This document shows positions 18,467 through 27,100 of a stretch of DNA of 64,000 nt, one piece after another. Within the stretch, counting starts at the first letter, position 1. Each line of letters opens with the position of its first letter. The position numbers and the translations under genes were made by a program. Below the pieces are notes generated by a model, which did not search any database, had not been told where the DNA came from, and saw only the letters and a list, made by a program, of their open reading frames with translations. This DNA is from Gluconacetobacter aggeris (GTDB taxonomy: Bacteria > Pseudomonadota > Alphaproteobacteria > Acetobacterales > Acetobacteraceae): contig NZ_JABEQD010000005.1 in NCBI RefSeq assembly GCF_014174395.1, forward strand, positions 124,001 to 188,000, in the 5' to 3' direction.

Positions 18467-18835
18467 TCAGCGCGGCGTGACCCAGCCGTTGCCGGTGGCG
18501 TCGCCAAGCTGGCCCTGGCCGTAGGGGCTGCTGCTCTGATAGGCGCTGCCGAAGCGCGAGAGGTCGGTGCCGGTGACGGAGTCGCGATGGACGTTGGCCT
18601 CGTGGTCCGGGTCGGGCCCGTGGGTCATGTCCATCGACGGGGCGTCCTGATATCCGGGCGGCAGGCTGCGGCGGCCCTGGACGGTCATATCTTCGCCATG
18701 CTGGGCTTCGACACCCTCTTCCTGCGCGGGCTGGCGCTTGTTCGGGGCGTCTCCGGGGGCGGCGAGTGCGGGGGCGGCAAGCAGGCAGAAGCCGGCCAGG
18801 AGCGGAAGCAGGCGGGTGCGGAACGTGGCCGGCAT
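18467..18835 (-). CDS. Small secreted protein with a TonB-box-like segment
   Basis: Not assigned to a named family. The 122-residue product has a clear Sec signal peptide (basic start, then LLPLLAGFCLLAAPALAA) and a mature part without hydrophobic stretches. Mature residues include GEDMTVQGRRSLPPGYQ, which resembles the ENMTVSARRR stretch of the nearby receptor, and a Met/His/Asp-rich patch (MDMTHGPDPDHEANVHRD) that could bind metal. ATG at 18835 gives a standard signal peptide; 18850 would add five residues. Single gene, convergent with DUF1028. Periplasmic location is inferred from the signal. Confidence 0.65.
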   Translation of the reverse strand: MPATFRTRLLPLLAGFCLLAAPALAAPGDAPNKRQPAQEEGVEAQHGEDMTVQGRRSLPPGYQDAPSMDMTHGPDPDHEANVHRDSVTGTDLSRFGSAYQSSSPYGQGQLGDATGNGWVTPR

Positions 18836-18984
18836 GGGAAATCCTTCCATCTATATGGAACGCAACATGTCATGTGTGCCGTGGCCCGTTAAGGCCCCCG
18901 TACCGCTATCGTGTCGAAGCGTCCCTGTGTCGGCCGGGTCTAGCCGATTGCGATGTATCGTTGCACGCCTGAAAAACATGGCAG

Positions 18985-19008
18985 GCAGGCATGAAAAGCG
19001 ATGCCTGC
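18985..19008. promoter_or_regulatory. Hairpin in the region upstream of the DAHP synthase gene
   Basis: GCAGGCAT (18985-18992) and ATGCCTGC (19001-19008) are perfect 8-base arms with an 8-base loop. It lies upstream of the candidate promoter, so operator or leftover terminator are both possible. Confidence 0.3.
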
Positions 19009-19062
19009 GTGGGATCTGGCGCACGAATATGTCGCGCGACGCCCATGGCAAGACGATCCTCT

Positions 19063-19091
19063 TTGCGTTGGGGGAGGATTTTCGACATAAA
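19063..19091 (+). promoter_or_regulatory. Candidate sigma-70 promoter for the DAHP synthase gene
   Basis: TTGCGT (19063-19068), 17-base spacer, CATAAA (19086-19091). Would give a leader of about 100 bases. Matches are partial, so this is tentative. Confidence 0.25.
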
Positions 19092-19198
19092 GGCTGCCCC
19101 TTGCAAGGCCGGCCATCGGGGCGCGGGCTGGGGAAGATGGCGGCGCGCATCGCTGGGATGTCGCGACCGGACGATCAGAGGAATTTTAGGAAGCGACC

Positions 19199-20614
19199 AT
19201 GAGTGCGACGCACAGCCACGACAAATCTTCCCGGCAGGCCTGGACGCCGGAAAGCTGGCGGTCGTTTCCCATCCGTCAGGTTCCGTCCTATCCCGACGCG
19301 GCCGCCCTTGGGGCGGTCGAAGAACGGTTGCGCCGATATCCGCCGCTGGTCTTTGCGGGCGAGGCGAGGCGGCTGAAGGCCAGCCTGGCCGCCGCGTCGC
19401 AGGGCAAGGCCTTCGTGCTGCAGGGCGGCGCGTGTGCCGAGAGTTTCAGCGAATTCACCGCCGACATCGTCCGCGACACGTTCCGCGTGCTGTTGCAGAT
19501 GTCGGTGGTGCTGACCTTCGGCGCCAAGGTGCCGGTGGTGAAGATCGGCCGCATGGCCGGCCAGTACGCCAAGCCCCGTTCGTCGGACAGCGAGACGATC
19601 GGTGGCGTCAGCCTGCCGTCCTATCGCGGCGACATCATCAACGGTGCGGCGTTCACGCCCGAGGCGCGCATTCCCGACCCGGTGCGCATGGAAACCGGCT
19701 ATTTCCAGTCGGCCGGCGTGATGAACCTGCTGCGGGCCTTCGCCGGCGGCGGCTATGCCAACCTGCATCAGGTGCATCGCTGGAACCTGGGCTTTGTCGA
19801 GCGTTCGCCCCTGGCCCAGCGCTATGGCGTGCTGGCCGAGCGGATCGACGAGACGCTGGCCTTCATGGCGGCGTGCGGCGTGAATGGTGCGACCACCCGC
19901 CAACTGGACGAGACCGAGTTCTATACCTCGCACGAGGCGCTGCTGCTGCCCTATGAGCAGGCACTGACGCGCGTCGATTCCACGACGGGCGAGTGGTACG
20001 ACTGCTCGGCACATTTCGTCTGGATCGGTGATCGCACCCGCCAGCCGGATGGCGCGCATGTCGAGTTCCTGCGCGGGGTGCGCAACCCGATCGGCATCAA
20101 GGTGGGGCCGACGACGACGATCGAGGATCTGGAGCGGCTGCTGGAGATCCTGAACCCAACGGACGAGCCGGGCCGGATCTCGCTGATCTCGCGCATGGGG
20201 GCCGAGGGCGTGGGGCGGCACCTGCCGGCGCTGCTGCGCAAGGTCGTGGCCTCGGGGCGGACGGTCACGTGGTTGTGTGATCCGATGCATGGCAACACGA
20301 TCTCGACCGTCAACAAGATCAAGACCCGTTCGTTCGAAGCGATTTTGACTGAGATTCGCGGCTTTTTTGACGTGTTCCAGGCCGAAAATGCCCACCCTGG
20401 CGGGGTGCATGTCGAGATGACCGGGCAGAATGTGACGGAGTGCGTCGGTGGTGCCCACCGCTTGACGGAGGCCGATCTTGGTGAACGGTATGAGACCTTC
20501 TGCGACCCGAGGCTGAATGCCGAGCAGTCGCTGGAGATGGCATTCCTGCTGGCCGAGGAACTGACGGCACGCCTGCGCGGCGGGTCCGGGACGAAAGGCA
20601 CGGAGGCCGCGTAA
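19199..20614 (+). CDS. Class II 3-deoxy-7-phosphoheptulonate (DAHP) synthase
   Basis: First enzyme of the shikimate pathway, joining phosphoenolpyruvate and erythrose-4-phosphate. The 471-residue sequence matches the plant/microbial class II type (AroA-II), not E. coli Aro[11 protein letters not shown] at the start, [12 protein letters not shown] (Cys metal ligand), [35 protein letters not shown], and [10 protein letters not shown] with the metal-binding His. A good ribosome site (AGGAA) precedes the ATG. Followed after 22 bases by the nicotinate phosphoribosyltransferase gene. Confidence 0.95.
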   Translation: MSATHSHDKSSRQAWTPESWRSFPIRQVPSYPDAAALGAVEERLRRYPPLVFAGEARRLKASLAAASQGKAFVLQGGACAESFSEFTADIVRDTFRVLLQMSVVLTFGAKVPVVKIGRMAGQYAKPRSSDSETIGGVSLPSYRGDIINGAAFTPEARIPDPVRMETGYFQSAGVMNLLRAFAGGGYANLHQVHRWNLGFVERSPLAQRYGVLAERIDETLAFMAACGVNGATTRQLDETEFYTSHEALLLPYEQALTRVDSTTGEWYDCSAHFVWIGDRTRQPDGAHVEFLRGVRNPIGIKVGPTTTIEDLERLLEILNPTDEPGRISLISRMGAEGVGRHLPALLRKVVASGRTVTWLCDPMHGNTISTVNKIKTRSFEAILTEIRGFFDVFQAENAHPGGVHVEMTGQNVTECVGGAHRLTEADLGERYETFCDPRLNAEQSLEMAFLLAEELTARLRGGSGTKGTEAA

Positions 20615-20636
20615 CGGAAAGATCCTCGGAGGAACG

Positions 20637-21818
20637 ATGTCGGCAGCCCAGTCCCCTACGGCATTCGGTCCGCACCAGGCGCTGGATGACGCGAGCATCC
20701 GCGCCCGGACCGATGCCTATTTCAACCGGACGCGCGACATCGTCACCCGCTTCGGCGACCAGCAGGTGACATATGCCCTGTTCGTCCGCCGCCCGGTCCT
20801 GTCCGCGACGCGGCTGATGACCGAGTGGCTGGACAATGTGGCGCGCGCGCGCGGGATAACGCTGACGCACGAGGTGATGTTTCCCGAGGGGGCCTGGGTC
20901 GGGGCGGGGGAGCCGCTGGTCTATATCACCGGCTCGTTCGCCGCGCTGGCCGACCTGGAGACGCTGCTGCTGCAGAAGCTGGGGCCGCCCTGCGTGGCGG
21001 CGCTGAATGCCTACCAGATGGCGATGGCGTTGCCGAAGGCACGTTTTCTGGCCATGGAGGCCCGGCACTGCGCGGGCTTCGAGATGCAGGAACAGATGGC
21101 CTATGCCGCCTCGATCGGCAGCCTGGCGGCCCGGAACGAGGGAGCCCTGGGGTTTGTCGGCGGGGCCAACGATGCCACGGCGGGCTTTTTCGGCCAGTCG
21201 GCCGGACTGGGCACCATGCCCCATGCCCTGATCGGCTATGCGGGATCGACCCTGCGTGCGGCCGAGATGTTCCACGAGGCATTTCCCGAATCCGACCTTG
21301 TGGTCCTGACGGACTATTTCGGGCGGGAGATCACGGATGGGTTGGCGGTGTGCCGCGCCTTTCCGGAACTGGCGGCGGCGGGACGGCTGGCGGTGCGGCT
21401 GGATACCCATGGCGGGCGGTTTCTGGAGGGGCTGGACCCGCAATTGTCCTACGCCGCGCTGGAGCGCAACACGCCCGGCACCATCCGGCGCTACCGGTCC
21501 GAGACCGAATTGCGCAATCTGGTGGGCACCGGCGTTTCGGCCGCCGCGATCTGGCGCATGCGCGAGGCGTTGGACGAGGCCGGCTTTCCCCGGGTGCGGA
21601 TCATCGTCTCGTCGGGCTTCAATGTCGAGAAATGCCTGGCGATGGCCGATGCGCATGCGCCGATCGACGTTGTGGGTACCGGTTCCTTCATTCCCGATCG
21701 CTGGTCGGAAACCTATGCCACCGCCGACATCGTGTCGTATGACGGCGAACCGCGCGTGAAGATCGGCCGTGAGTTCCTGCTGCGCCGCGCGGGTGCCCGG
21801 GCTGCCGCCGGCACTTGA
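20637..21818 (+). CDS. pncB: Nicotinate phosphoribosyltransferase
   Basis: Salvage enzyme that makes nicotinate mononucleotide for NAD synthesis. The 393-residue protein shows the family core: YFNRTRDIV near residue 27, FPEGAWVGAGEPL, ARHCAGFEMQEQMAYAAS, FVGGANDATAG, the phosphate-binding TDYFGREITDGLAV region, RLDTHGGRF and IVSSGFNVEK with the GTGSFIP turn. Ribosome site GGAGGA lies seven bases before the ATG. Likely in one transcript with the DAHP synthase gene. Confidence 0.9.
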   Translation: MSAAQSPTAFGPHQALDDASIRARTDAYFNRTRDIVTRFGDQQVTYALFVRRPVLSATRLMTEWLDNVARARGITLTHEVMFPEGAWVGAGEPLVYITGSFAALADLETLLLQKLGPPCVAALNAYQMAMALPKARFLAMEARHCAGFEMQEQMAYAASIGSLAARNEGALGFVGGANDATAGFFGQSAGLGTMPHALIGYAGSTLRAAEMFHEAFPESDLVVLTDYFGREITDGLAVCRAFPELAAAGRLAVRLDTHGGRFLEGLDPQLSYAALERNTPGTIRRYRSETELRNLVGTGVSAAAIWRMREALDEAGFPRVRIIVSSGFNVEKCLAMADAHAPIDVVGTGSFIPDRWSETYATADIVSYDGEPRVKIGREFLLRRAGARAAAGT

Positions 21819-21874
21819 TCCCACTCTCCCGCCGGGCCATGCCCGTGCGGGCATCATCACAGGGAATTCCGCAT

Positions 21875-22267
21875 TTGACTGATACTCCCCCCATTTCCGA
21901 TTCCACGGCGGACGAGTCGGGCTGGCGCGTCCGGATTCTGGATCTGTCGGGCGGCGCCGAGGATGGAATCGTCGAGGATGTCGGCGGCTTCGTCGATCTG
22001 TCCCATGCCAATGCCTTCGCGCGGGCCTATGTCCGCGACAGTATCGAGCGTTGCCGCGTGCCCGGTGCCTCGCCGCGCGAGGTGCTGCAATCCTGGCTGT
22101 CGTTCGGCGAGGATGCCGAGATCCTGGACGTGGGCGACGAAGGCTGGCGTTCGGCGAACGAACTGGACGATTTTACCGCCAATCCGGCCACGCCGATGGA
22201 GCGGGACTGGCGGGCGCTCGATCCGCGCCGGCTGGTCGAGGATGATGAAGACGTCGACGACGAATAA
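21875..22267 (+). CDS. Conserved acidic protein of unknown function
   Basis: Not recognised as any named family. About 130 residues, strongly acidic, with a compact central part (WRVRILDLSGGAEDG ... GFVDLSHANAFARAYVRDSIERCR) and an Asp/Glu-rich tail ending EDDEDVDDE. No signal peptide or membrane segment, so cytoplasmic. Start is uncertain: TTG at 21875 has AGGGA nine bases upstream, whereas ATG at 21839 and TTG at 21815 would add 12 or 20 unconvincing residues. It lies 56 bases after pncB and 61 before gltX in the same direction. Confidence 0.7.
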   Translation: MTDTPPISDSTADESGWRVRILDLSGGAEDGIVEDVGGFVDLSHANAFARAYVRDSIERCRVPGASPREVLQSWLSFGEDAEILDVGDEGWRSANELDDFTANPATPMERDWRALDPRRLVEDDEDVDDE

Positions 22268-22328
22268 GGGATAGGGGGCGGCGGCGTTCCGGCTGGTCTT
22301 TCCGGCGCGCCCGACGCATATAGGCGGC

Positions 22329-23660
22329 ATGAAACTCCGCTTCGCGCCCAGCCCGACGGGCCTGATCCATGTCGGCAACGCCCGTCAGGCGATTGCCAAC
22401 GCCCTGTATGCGCGCCGCCATGGCGCCACGTTCCAGTTGCGCATCGACGATACCGACCGCGAGCGTTCGCGCGAGGAGTATGCCGATGCGCTGCGCACCG
22501 ACCTGGCATGGTTGGGCATCAACTGGGATGAGACGTTTCGCCAGTCGGACCGGCTGGACCGCTATGCGGCGGCGATCGAGACGCTGAAGGATAGCGGCCG
22601 CCTGTATCCGTGCTTCGAGAGCGAGCAGGAGCTGGCCGCCAAGCGCGAGGCACGCATTCGCATGCGCAAGCCGCCGGTCTATGACCGTGCGATGCTGCGC
22701 ATGACGGCCGAGCAGCGTGCCCAGGCCGAGGCGAACGGCAAGGTGCCGTACTGGCGTTTCCGCCTGTCCGACGGGATGGTGGCGTGGGACGATCTGGTCA
22801 TGGGCCGGTCGCAGGTCAAGCTGCCATCCATTTCCGACCCGGTGCTGGTCCGGGCCGATGGCACGGTGCTGTATACGCTGGCATCGGTGGTGGACGATCT
22901 GGAAACCGGCGTGACGCATATCCTGCGCGGCGAGGACCATCTGACCAATACCGGCGTGCAGATCGACATTGCCGAGGCGCTGGGCGCGCGGCCGGGCCGC
23001 TTTACGTTCGCCCATCTGCCGCTGCTGCTGGACGAGGCGGGGGGGAAGCTGTCCAAGCGCTTCGACGGGCTGTCGCTGCGTGCCCTGCGGCAGGATGGGA
23101 TCGATCCCGGCGCCGTCGTGTCCTATCTGGCGCGGCTGGGCAGTTCGGACGATCCGGCGCCGCTGTCCTTCGAGGAACTCGCGGCCAGCTATGACGTGCG
23201 GCGCGTCTCGCGCTCGGCCGCGCGGTTCGACATGCGGCAGTTGCTGGCGCTGAACCGCAAGGTCATGCATCAGAAGCCGTTTGCCGACATGCGCGACCTG
23301 CTGCCCGAGGGGGCCACCGAGGCCTTCTGGCTGGCCGTGCGTGGCAATGTCGATCTGCTGTCGGAACTGCGCCACTGGTGGGATGTGGTCGCCGGGACGA
23401 TCGTCCCGCCGGTGCAGGATGGGGAGGGCGACTATCTGCTTCAGGCCCTGTCGCTGCTGCCCGGCGACCCGTGGGATTCCGAGACCTGGAAGACATGGAC
23501 AGGTGCGATCCGGGCTGCGAGCGGCCGTAGCGGCAAGGCGCTGTTCCATCCGCTGCGTATTGCCCTGACCGGTGAAGAGAAGGGGCCGGAGATGCGCGAC
23601 CTGTTGCCGCTGATGGGGCATGAACGTGTGGCGGAGCGGCTGCGGATCGCGGCGCGGTAA
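22329..23660 (+). CDS. gltX: Glutamate--tRNA ligase
   Basis: Class I synthetase charging tRNA-Glu (and often tRNA-Gln in bacteria that amidate Glu-tRNA-Gln). The 443-residue protein starts directly with RFAPSPTGLIHVGNARQA, where HVGN is the HIGH motif, and has KLSKR as the KMSKS motif near residue 240. It is slightly shorter than the usual ~470 residues. Many alphaproteobacteria carry two gltX copies; whether this is the Glu- or Gln-biased one cannot be told from sequence alone. Confidence 0.93.
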   Translation: MKLRFAPSPTGLIHVGNARQAIANALYARRHGATFQLRIDDTDRERSREEYADALRTDLAWLGINWDETFRQSDRLDRYAAAIETLKDSGRLYPCFESEQELAAKREARIRMRKPPVYDRAMLRMTAEQRAQAEANGKVPYWRFRLSDGMVAWDDLVMGRSQVKLPSISDPVLVRADGTVLYTLASVVDDLETGVTHILRGEDHLTNTGVQIDIAEALGARPGRFTFAHLPLLLDEAGGKLSKRFDGLSLRALRQDGIDPGAVVSYLARLGSSDDPAPLSFEELAASYDVRRVSRSAARFDMRQLLALNRKVMHQKPFADMRDLLPEGATEAFWLAVRGNVDLLSELRHWWDVVAGTIVPPVQDGEGDYLLQALSLLPGDPWDSETWKTWTGAIRAASGRSGKALFHPLRIALTGEEKGPEMRDLLPLMGHERVAERLRIAAR

Positions 23661-23693
23661 TGGCACTCGGGGGACTGGCGCCGATCCGTTCAA

Positions 23694-25034
23694 TTACGGA
23701 ATTCTCGGCGCCCCTCGGGGCCGGAACGCGCGACGCAGCGACAGCAGGCTTATCAATGCCTGGATAATGATCGAGACGTTCGAGAGCCGCCACAGGTCGT
23801 GGAGCGTTGCCTGCGGCCAACGAGCGAACAGGAGAGTGGGCAGGACGAAGGTGGCGAGGCGACTGGCGCTGGCGGCGAATGCTGGGCCGGTGTTGCCGAA
23901 ACCCTGAAATATCGCCGAGCAGCTATAGACCAGCCCCATTGCGACGAAATTCCAGGACACGATACGAAGATATTCTGAAGCCACGGCGACGACGGCCGAT
24001 TTGCGCGTGAAGACCAGAACCGGCAACTCCGGATTGAGCTGGCATAACAGCGTCAGCGCCAGCATGATCCCGCTGCTGATCAGCACAGCGGTGTGGAATG
24101 TTGCGCGAACGCGATCCGCTCGGCCCGCACCGTGATTTTGTCCGGCGATCGGAGCTGCGGCGAAAGCCACGGCCATCGCCGGCAGGAAGATCGACTGCAT
24201 TATGCGCGAACCGATGCCGAATCCCGCTTGCGCGTCGGGTCCGAAGCGACGTAGCGCCCAATAGATCACGCCCGAGATCACGAACATCAGCAGGAACTCA
24301 CCGGATGAGGGCAGGCCGATCGCCGCAATCCGCCACCATGCCGCGAACCGAGGCGCCGCCACTTTCATCCGAAGCGTCATCTCAAGCCTGCCGAAAAGGA
24401 CGATCAGGATTATCGTGCCGATGATCGTTGCAATTGAAGTCGCCAAGCCAGCGCCCGCGGTGCCGAGCGGATGATTCGTGCCCCATCCCGCGATCAGGAC
24501 GGGAGCGAGTGCGATGTTGAGGAATACGGTTGCGGACTGAAGCAGCATCGGTGCCGCGACGATGCCGCTCGCCCTCAACACCGAGCCGAGTGCGGCAGTG
24601 GGGAACATCAACGCCAACGAGGGTAGGGAAGCGAGCAGATACGCGTGTGCCGCCATTCTAGTGGCATCGTCGGCCGACAGCACGGCCATGAACCGACCAC
24701 CCGCAAGATAGCCGATCAGAAGCGTTGCGACGGCGGCGGTAAGCGCCATGCTCATGGCCTGCTCGAACACGGTCTGAGCCTCGGCTGCGTCCTTGCCGCC
24801 GATCGCGCGCGAGATCAGAGACAGTGCGCCCACCGACACGGCCTGGCTCAGGGCCATGACGAAGAGCAGCACGCTCCCACCCGTCGCCACTCCCGCAACT
24901 GCCTGCCCTCCGAGTTGTGCCACGAAGTAGAGATCCACAACCAGATACATGGTCTGGACGACCAGACCGAAACCGATGAAGCCCGCCATGCCGGCAAGAA
25001 GCCGAGGAATGGAGCCTTGTGTCAGATCGCGCAT
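23694..25034 (-). CDS. MATE family multidrug/metabolite efflux protein
   Basis: Inner-membrane exporter of the multidrug and toxic compound extrusion family, 446 residues with about 12 membrane segments in two homologous halves. Start MRDLTQGSIPRLL at 25034 is preferred because this opening (LT-GSI---LL--A-P) is conserved in the family; 25082 would add 16 residues. Bases here look less GC-rich than in flanking housekeeping genes, and with the next two genes it forms a patch inserted between gltX and trmJ, suggesting horizontal gain. Substrate unknown. Confidence 0.87.
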   Translation of the reverse strand: MRDLTQGSIPRLLAGMAGFIGFGLVVQTMYLVVDLYFVAQLGGQAVAGVATGGSVLLFVMALSQAVSVGALSLISRAIGGKDAAEAQTVFEQAMSMALTAAVATLLIGYLAGGRFMAVLSADDATRMAAHAYLLASLPSLALMFPTAALGSVLRASGIVAAPMLLQSATVFLNIALAPVLIAGWGTNHPLGTAGAGLATSIATIIGTIILIVLFGRLEMTLRMKVAAPRFAAWWRIAAIGLPSSGEFLLMFVISGVIYWALRRFGPDAQAGFGIGSRIMQSIFLPAMAVAFAAAPIAGQNHGAGRADRVRATFHTAVLISSGIMLALTLLCQLNPELPVLVFTRKSAVVAVASEYLRIVSWNFVAMGLVYSCSAIFQGFGNTGPAFAASASRLATFVLPTLLFARWPQATLHDLWRLSNVSIIIQALISLLSLRRAFRPRGAPRIP

Positions 25035-25178
25035 GTCGACAAACCTGCGTCCTGCAAGGCCCATCCCCGTGCCGACAGCCAATTGTCAGCCTGGGGATGA
25101 AAGAGGGGGGCGAGACGCATCGGATGAACGTCCATCGGGAAAGGTTCGCTGCGCAGATTGCCGTTTGATCTGCCAAAC

Positions 25179-25514
25179 TCATATGCGCATAGCCTGGAGC
25201 TGGTCCCGCCATCGTTCTTGACGTTTCTTGAGCGCGACATTTCGGACATAGCCGGGATCGTCATCCTCAAGTCGTTCGACGATCTCGAAGGTAAAGGCGT
25301 CACCGCCGTGGATGGTCCACGCCTCCTGAAGCGTTCGATGCGTGTTGCACCCCTGCCTGAGAGTGAACCAGAGCCGGTTCTGAATAGTGGAAAGATCGGG
25401 CGCGCTGCCCACCCACACCTGATCGGTCACAGTGCAGCGGACGGCGTAGATGCCAGCCTCGACCTTTCGTTCCTTGTACGCGGCTATTGCCGCCTTTCGC
25501 TCTTTTCCCTTCAT
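25179..25514 (-). CDS. GIY-YIG nuclease-superfamily protein
   Basis: Small 111-residue protein with a single GIY-YIG domain: GIYAVRC at about residues 21-27, a WVG in place of YIG, conserved Arg in IQNRLWFTLRQG, and a Glu in FTFEIVERLED. These match the YhbQ/Slx1-like nuclease fold, but the Tyr of YIG is replaced by Trp, so activity is uncertain. A basic, Lys-rich N-terminus (MKGKERKAAIAAYKERK) precedes the domain; ATG at 25514 is chosen over 25574. Its stop lies 144 bases from the MATE start on the same strand, and it diverges from DUF2239. Confidence 0.75.
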   Translation of the reverse strand: MKGKERKAAIAAYKERKVEAGIYAVRCTVTDQVWVGSAPDLSTIQNRLWFTLRQGCNTHRTLQEAWTIHGGDAFTFEIVERLEDDDPGYVRNVALKKRQERWRDQLQAMRI

Positions 25515-25618
25515 CCGCGCCAACCTCGCTTTCAAAGAGCTGTTAGCGCGGCGTGAAGATGGAAACAATATCACCCGGGCATATTGACTTATTTTTACCC
25601 ATTATTAAAAAGCAGGAT

Positions 25619-26263
25619 ATGTCTGAATATCTCTCAATCCCCTGTACCGCCTTCGATGGTACCCGGCAGCTCGCCAGTGGAGCGCTGATCGACGTGGCAC
25701 TTGCGGTCAGGGTCGCCGCTATGGCCGGGACGCATGGTCCCATCCTGACGTTTGACGATGCATCGGGAGCGGTCATCGATTTTGATCTTCGGGGGAGCAC
25801 TGCGGAGATTGTCGCACGGCTGACCCGCCGGGGCGGAGGTGGATCGCCTGAATCCGGAACGCACGATCTGCCTGACGGCGCGACGTCCACGAGGTCGCGC
25901 GGGCGCCCGAAATTGGGCGTGGTCGCCCGCGAGGTGACGCTTCTTCCGCGCCATTGGGAATGGCTTGGAACACAGGCCGGAGGGGCCTCTCAGGCGCTGC
26001 GCCGTCTCATCGATGATGCGCGCCGCGCCGATGGCGGACGAAGCCGGGCTAGGCTTGCCCGCGAACGGGCGTATCGTTTCTTGTCGGCGTTGGCCGGCGA
26101 CCTTCCCGGATTCGAAGACGTGATACGCGCCTTGTTTTCAGGAGACGGCGATATCTTCGCCGACCGTATGGGCGCATGGCCAGCCGACGTGAGGGCTTAT
26201 GCCTTGAAGCTCGCGCAGGCGAGCCTCGGCGGAACCGATCTTCCGGAAGAGGACAAAACATAA
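25619..26263 (+). CDS. DUF2239 family protein
   Basis: Family of unknown function recognised by its start (CTAFDGTRQLASG) and the later GRPKLGVVAREVTLLPRHWEWL block, which looks like a ribbon-helix-helix or small DNA-binding segment followed by SQALRRLIDDAR. 214 residues, no signal or membrane helix. ATG at 25619 has AGCAGGA just upstream; an earlier start at 25553 would add 22 atypical residues. Upstream sequence is distinctly AT-rich. DUF2239 and GIY-YIG genes are divergent neighbours here; a shared role is only a guess. Confidence 0.8.
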   Translation: MSEYLSIPCTAFDGTRQLASGALIDVALAVRVAAMAGTHGPILTFDDASGAVIDFDLRGSTAEIVARLTRRGGGGSPESGTHDLPDGATSTRSRGRPKLGVVAREVTLLPRHWEWLGTQAGGASQALRRLIDDARRADGGRSRARLARERAYRFLSALAGDLPGFEDVIRALFSGDGDIFADRMGAWPADVRAYALKLAQASLGGTDLPEEDKT

Positions 26264-26314
26264 GCAGGGAGGCAGGAGGCGTCGAAGCCGGCCCTTGTCC
26301 CGCCCCATCCTGTC

Positions 26315-27100
26315 CTATCCCCCGCCGGCCGTCCGGGCCCGGCGGCCCCGGGACAATTCCGTCACCACGCCGTGCAGGGTGCGGAGTTCCTGCTCCGTGA
26401 CTTCGCCGCGGGTGAAGAAATGGCGCAGGTTGCGGACCATGCCGGGGCGTTTCTGCTCGTTGCGCAGGAAGCCGCATTCGTCCAGTTGGCCGACCAGGTT
26501 GCGCATGAAATTGTCCAGTTCGCCCTTGGTGGCGACGTGGGTTTCATTGGTCATCAGCGTGCGCGGCGGGGTGGCGTCTTCGGCCATCCACCATTCATAG
26601 GCCATGATCATGACCGCCTGCGCCAGGTTCAGCGACATGAAGGCGGGGTTCAGCGGGTAGCGGATCAGGGCGTCGGCGCGGGCCATGTCCTCGTTGTCCA
26701 GCCCCGCGCGTTCGGGGCCGAACATCAGGCCGGTGCGCAGGCCGCGGCTGGTCATCTGCCGCAGTTCGGCAGCGCCGCCACGGGCGGTCAGGACCGTCTT
26801 GACGATATGGCGCGGGCGGGGGCAGGTGGCGAAGACATGGTGCAGGTCGGCCACCGCATCATCGACGGTTTCATGCACCGTCGCGGCTTCCAGAATCCGG
26901 TCGGCGCCGGAGGCGGCGCGCCAAGCGCGTTCCAGTGGCCAGCCGTCGCGCGGGGCGACCAGGCGCAGGTGGAACAGGCCGCCATTGGCCATGGCGCGCG
27001 CCGTGGTGCCGATATTCTCGGCCATCTGCGGGCGCACCAGGATCACGACCGGGCTGTTGCCGATCGGGCCGATATCGGCCCCGCCGTCACGGCCGGTCAT
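26315..27100 (-). CDS. trmJ: tRNA (cytidine/uridine-2'-O-)-methyltransferase TrmJ
   Basis: SPOUT-class methyltransferase that methylates the ribose at position 32 of tRNAs. 261 residues with the TrmH-family trefoil knot: VVILVRPQMAENIGTTARAM near residue 18, GLMFGPERAGLDNEDM, and YPLNPAFMSLNLAQAVMIMAYE carrying the SAM-binding knot. The C-terminal helical extension distinguishes TrmJ from TrmL. The start overlaps the cysS stop by four bases, so both are translated from one message. Confidence 0.9.
   Translation of the reverse strand: MTGRDGGADIGPIGNSPVVILVRPQMAENIGTTARAMANGGLFHLRLVAPRDGWPLERAWRAASGADRILEAATVHETVDDAVADLHHVFATCPRPRHIVKTVLTARGGAAELRQMTSRGLRTGLMFGPERAGLDNEDMARADALIRYPLNPAFMSLNLAQAVMIMAYEWWMAEDATPPRTLMTNETHVATKGELDNFMRNLVGQLDECGFLRNEQKRPGMVRNLRHFFTRGEVTEQELRTLHGVVTELSRGRRARTAGGG

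Larger units (their letters stand above)
18836..19198. other. Leader region of the DAHP synthase gene, no gene seen
   Basis: 363 bases between two divergent genes. It holds a hairpin at 18985-19008 and a possible promoter at 19063-19091. No convincing small frame with a ribosome site, and no leader peptide rich in aromatic codons, was recognised. Confidence 0.5.

Noticed and set aside
22318-22323. TATAGG as a gltX promoter
   Set aside because: It lies five bases before the ATG, leaving no room for a leader, and has no minus-35 partner.
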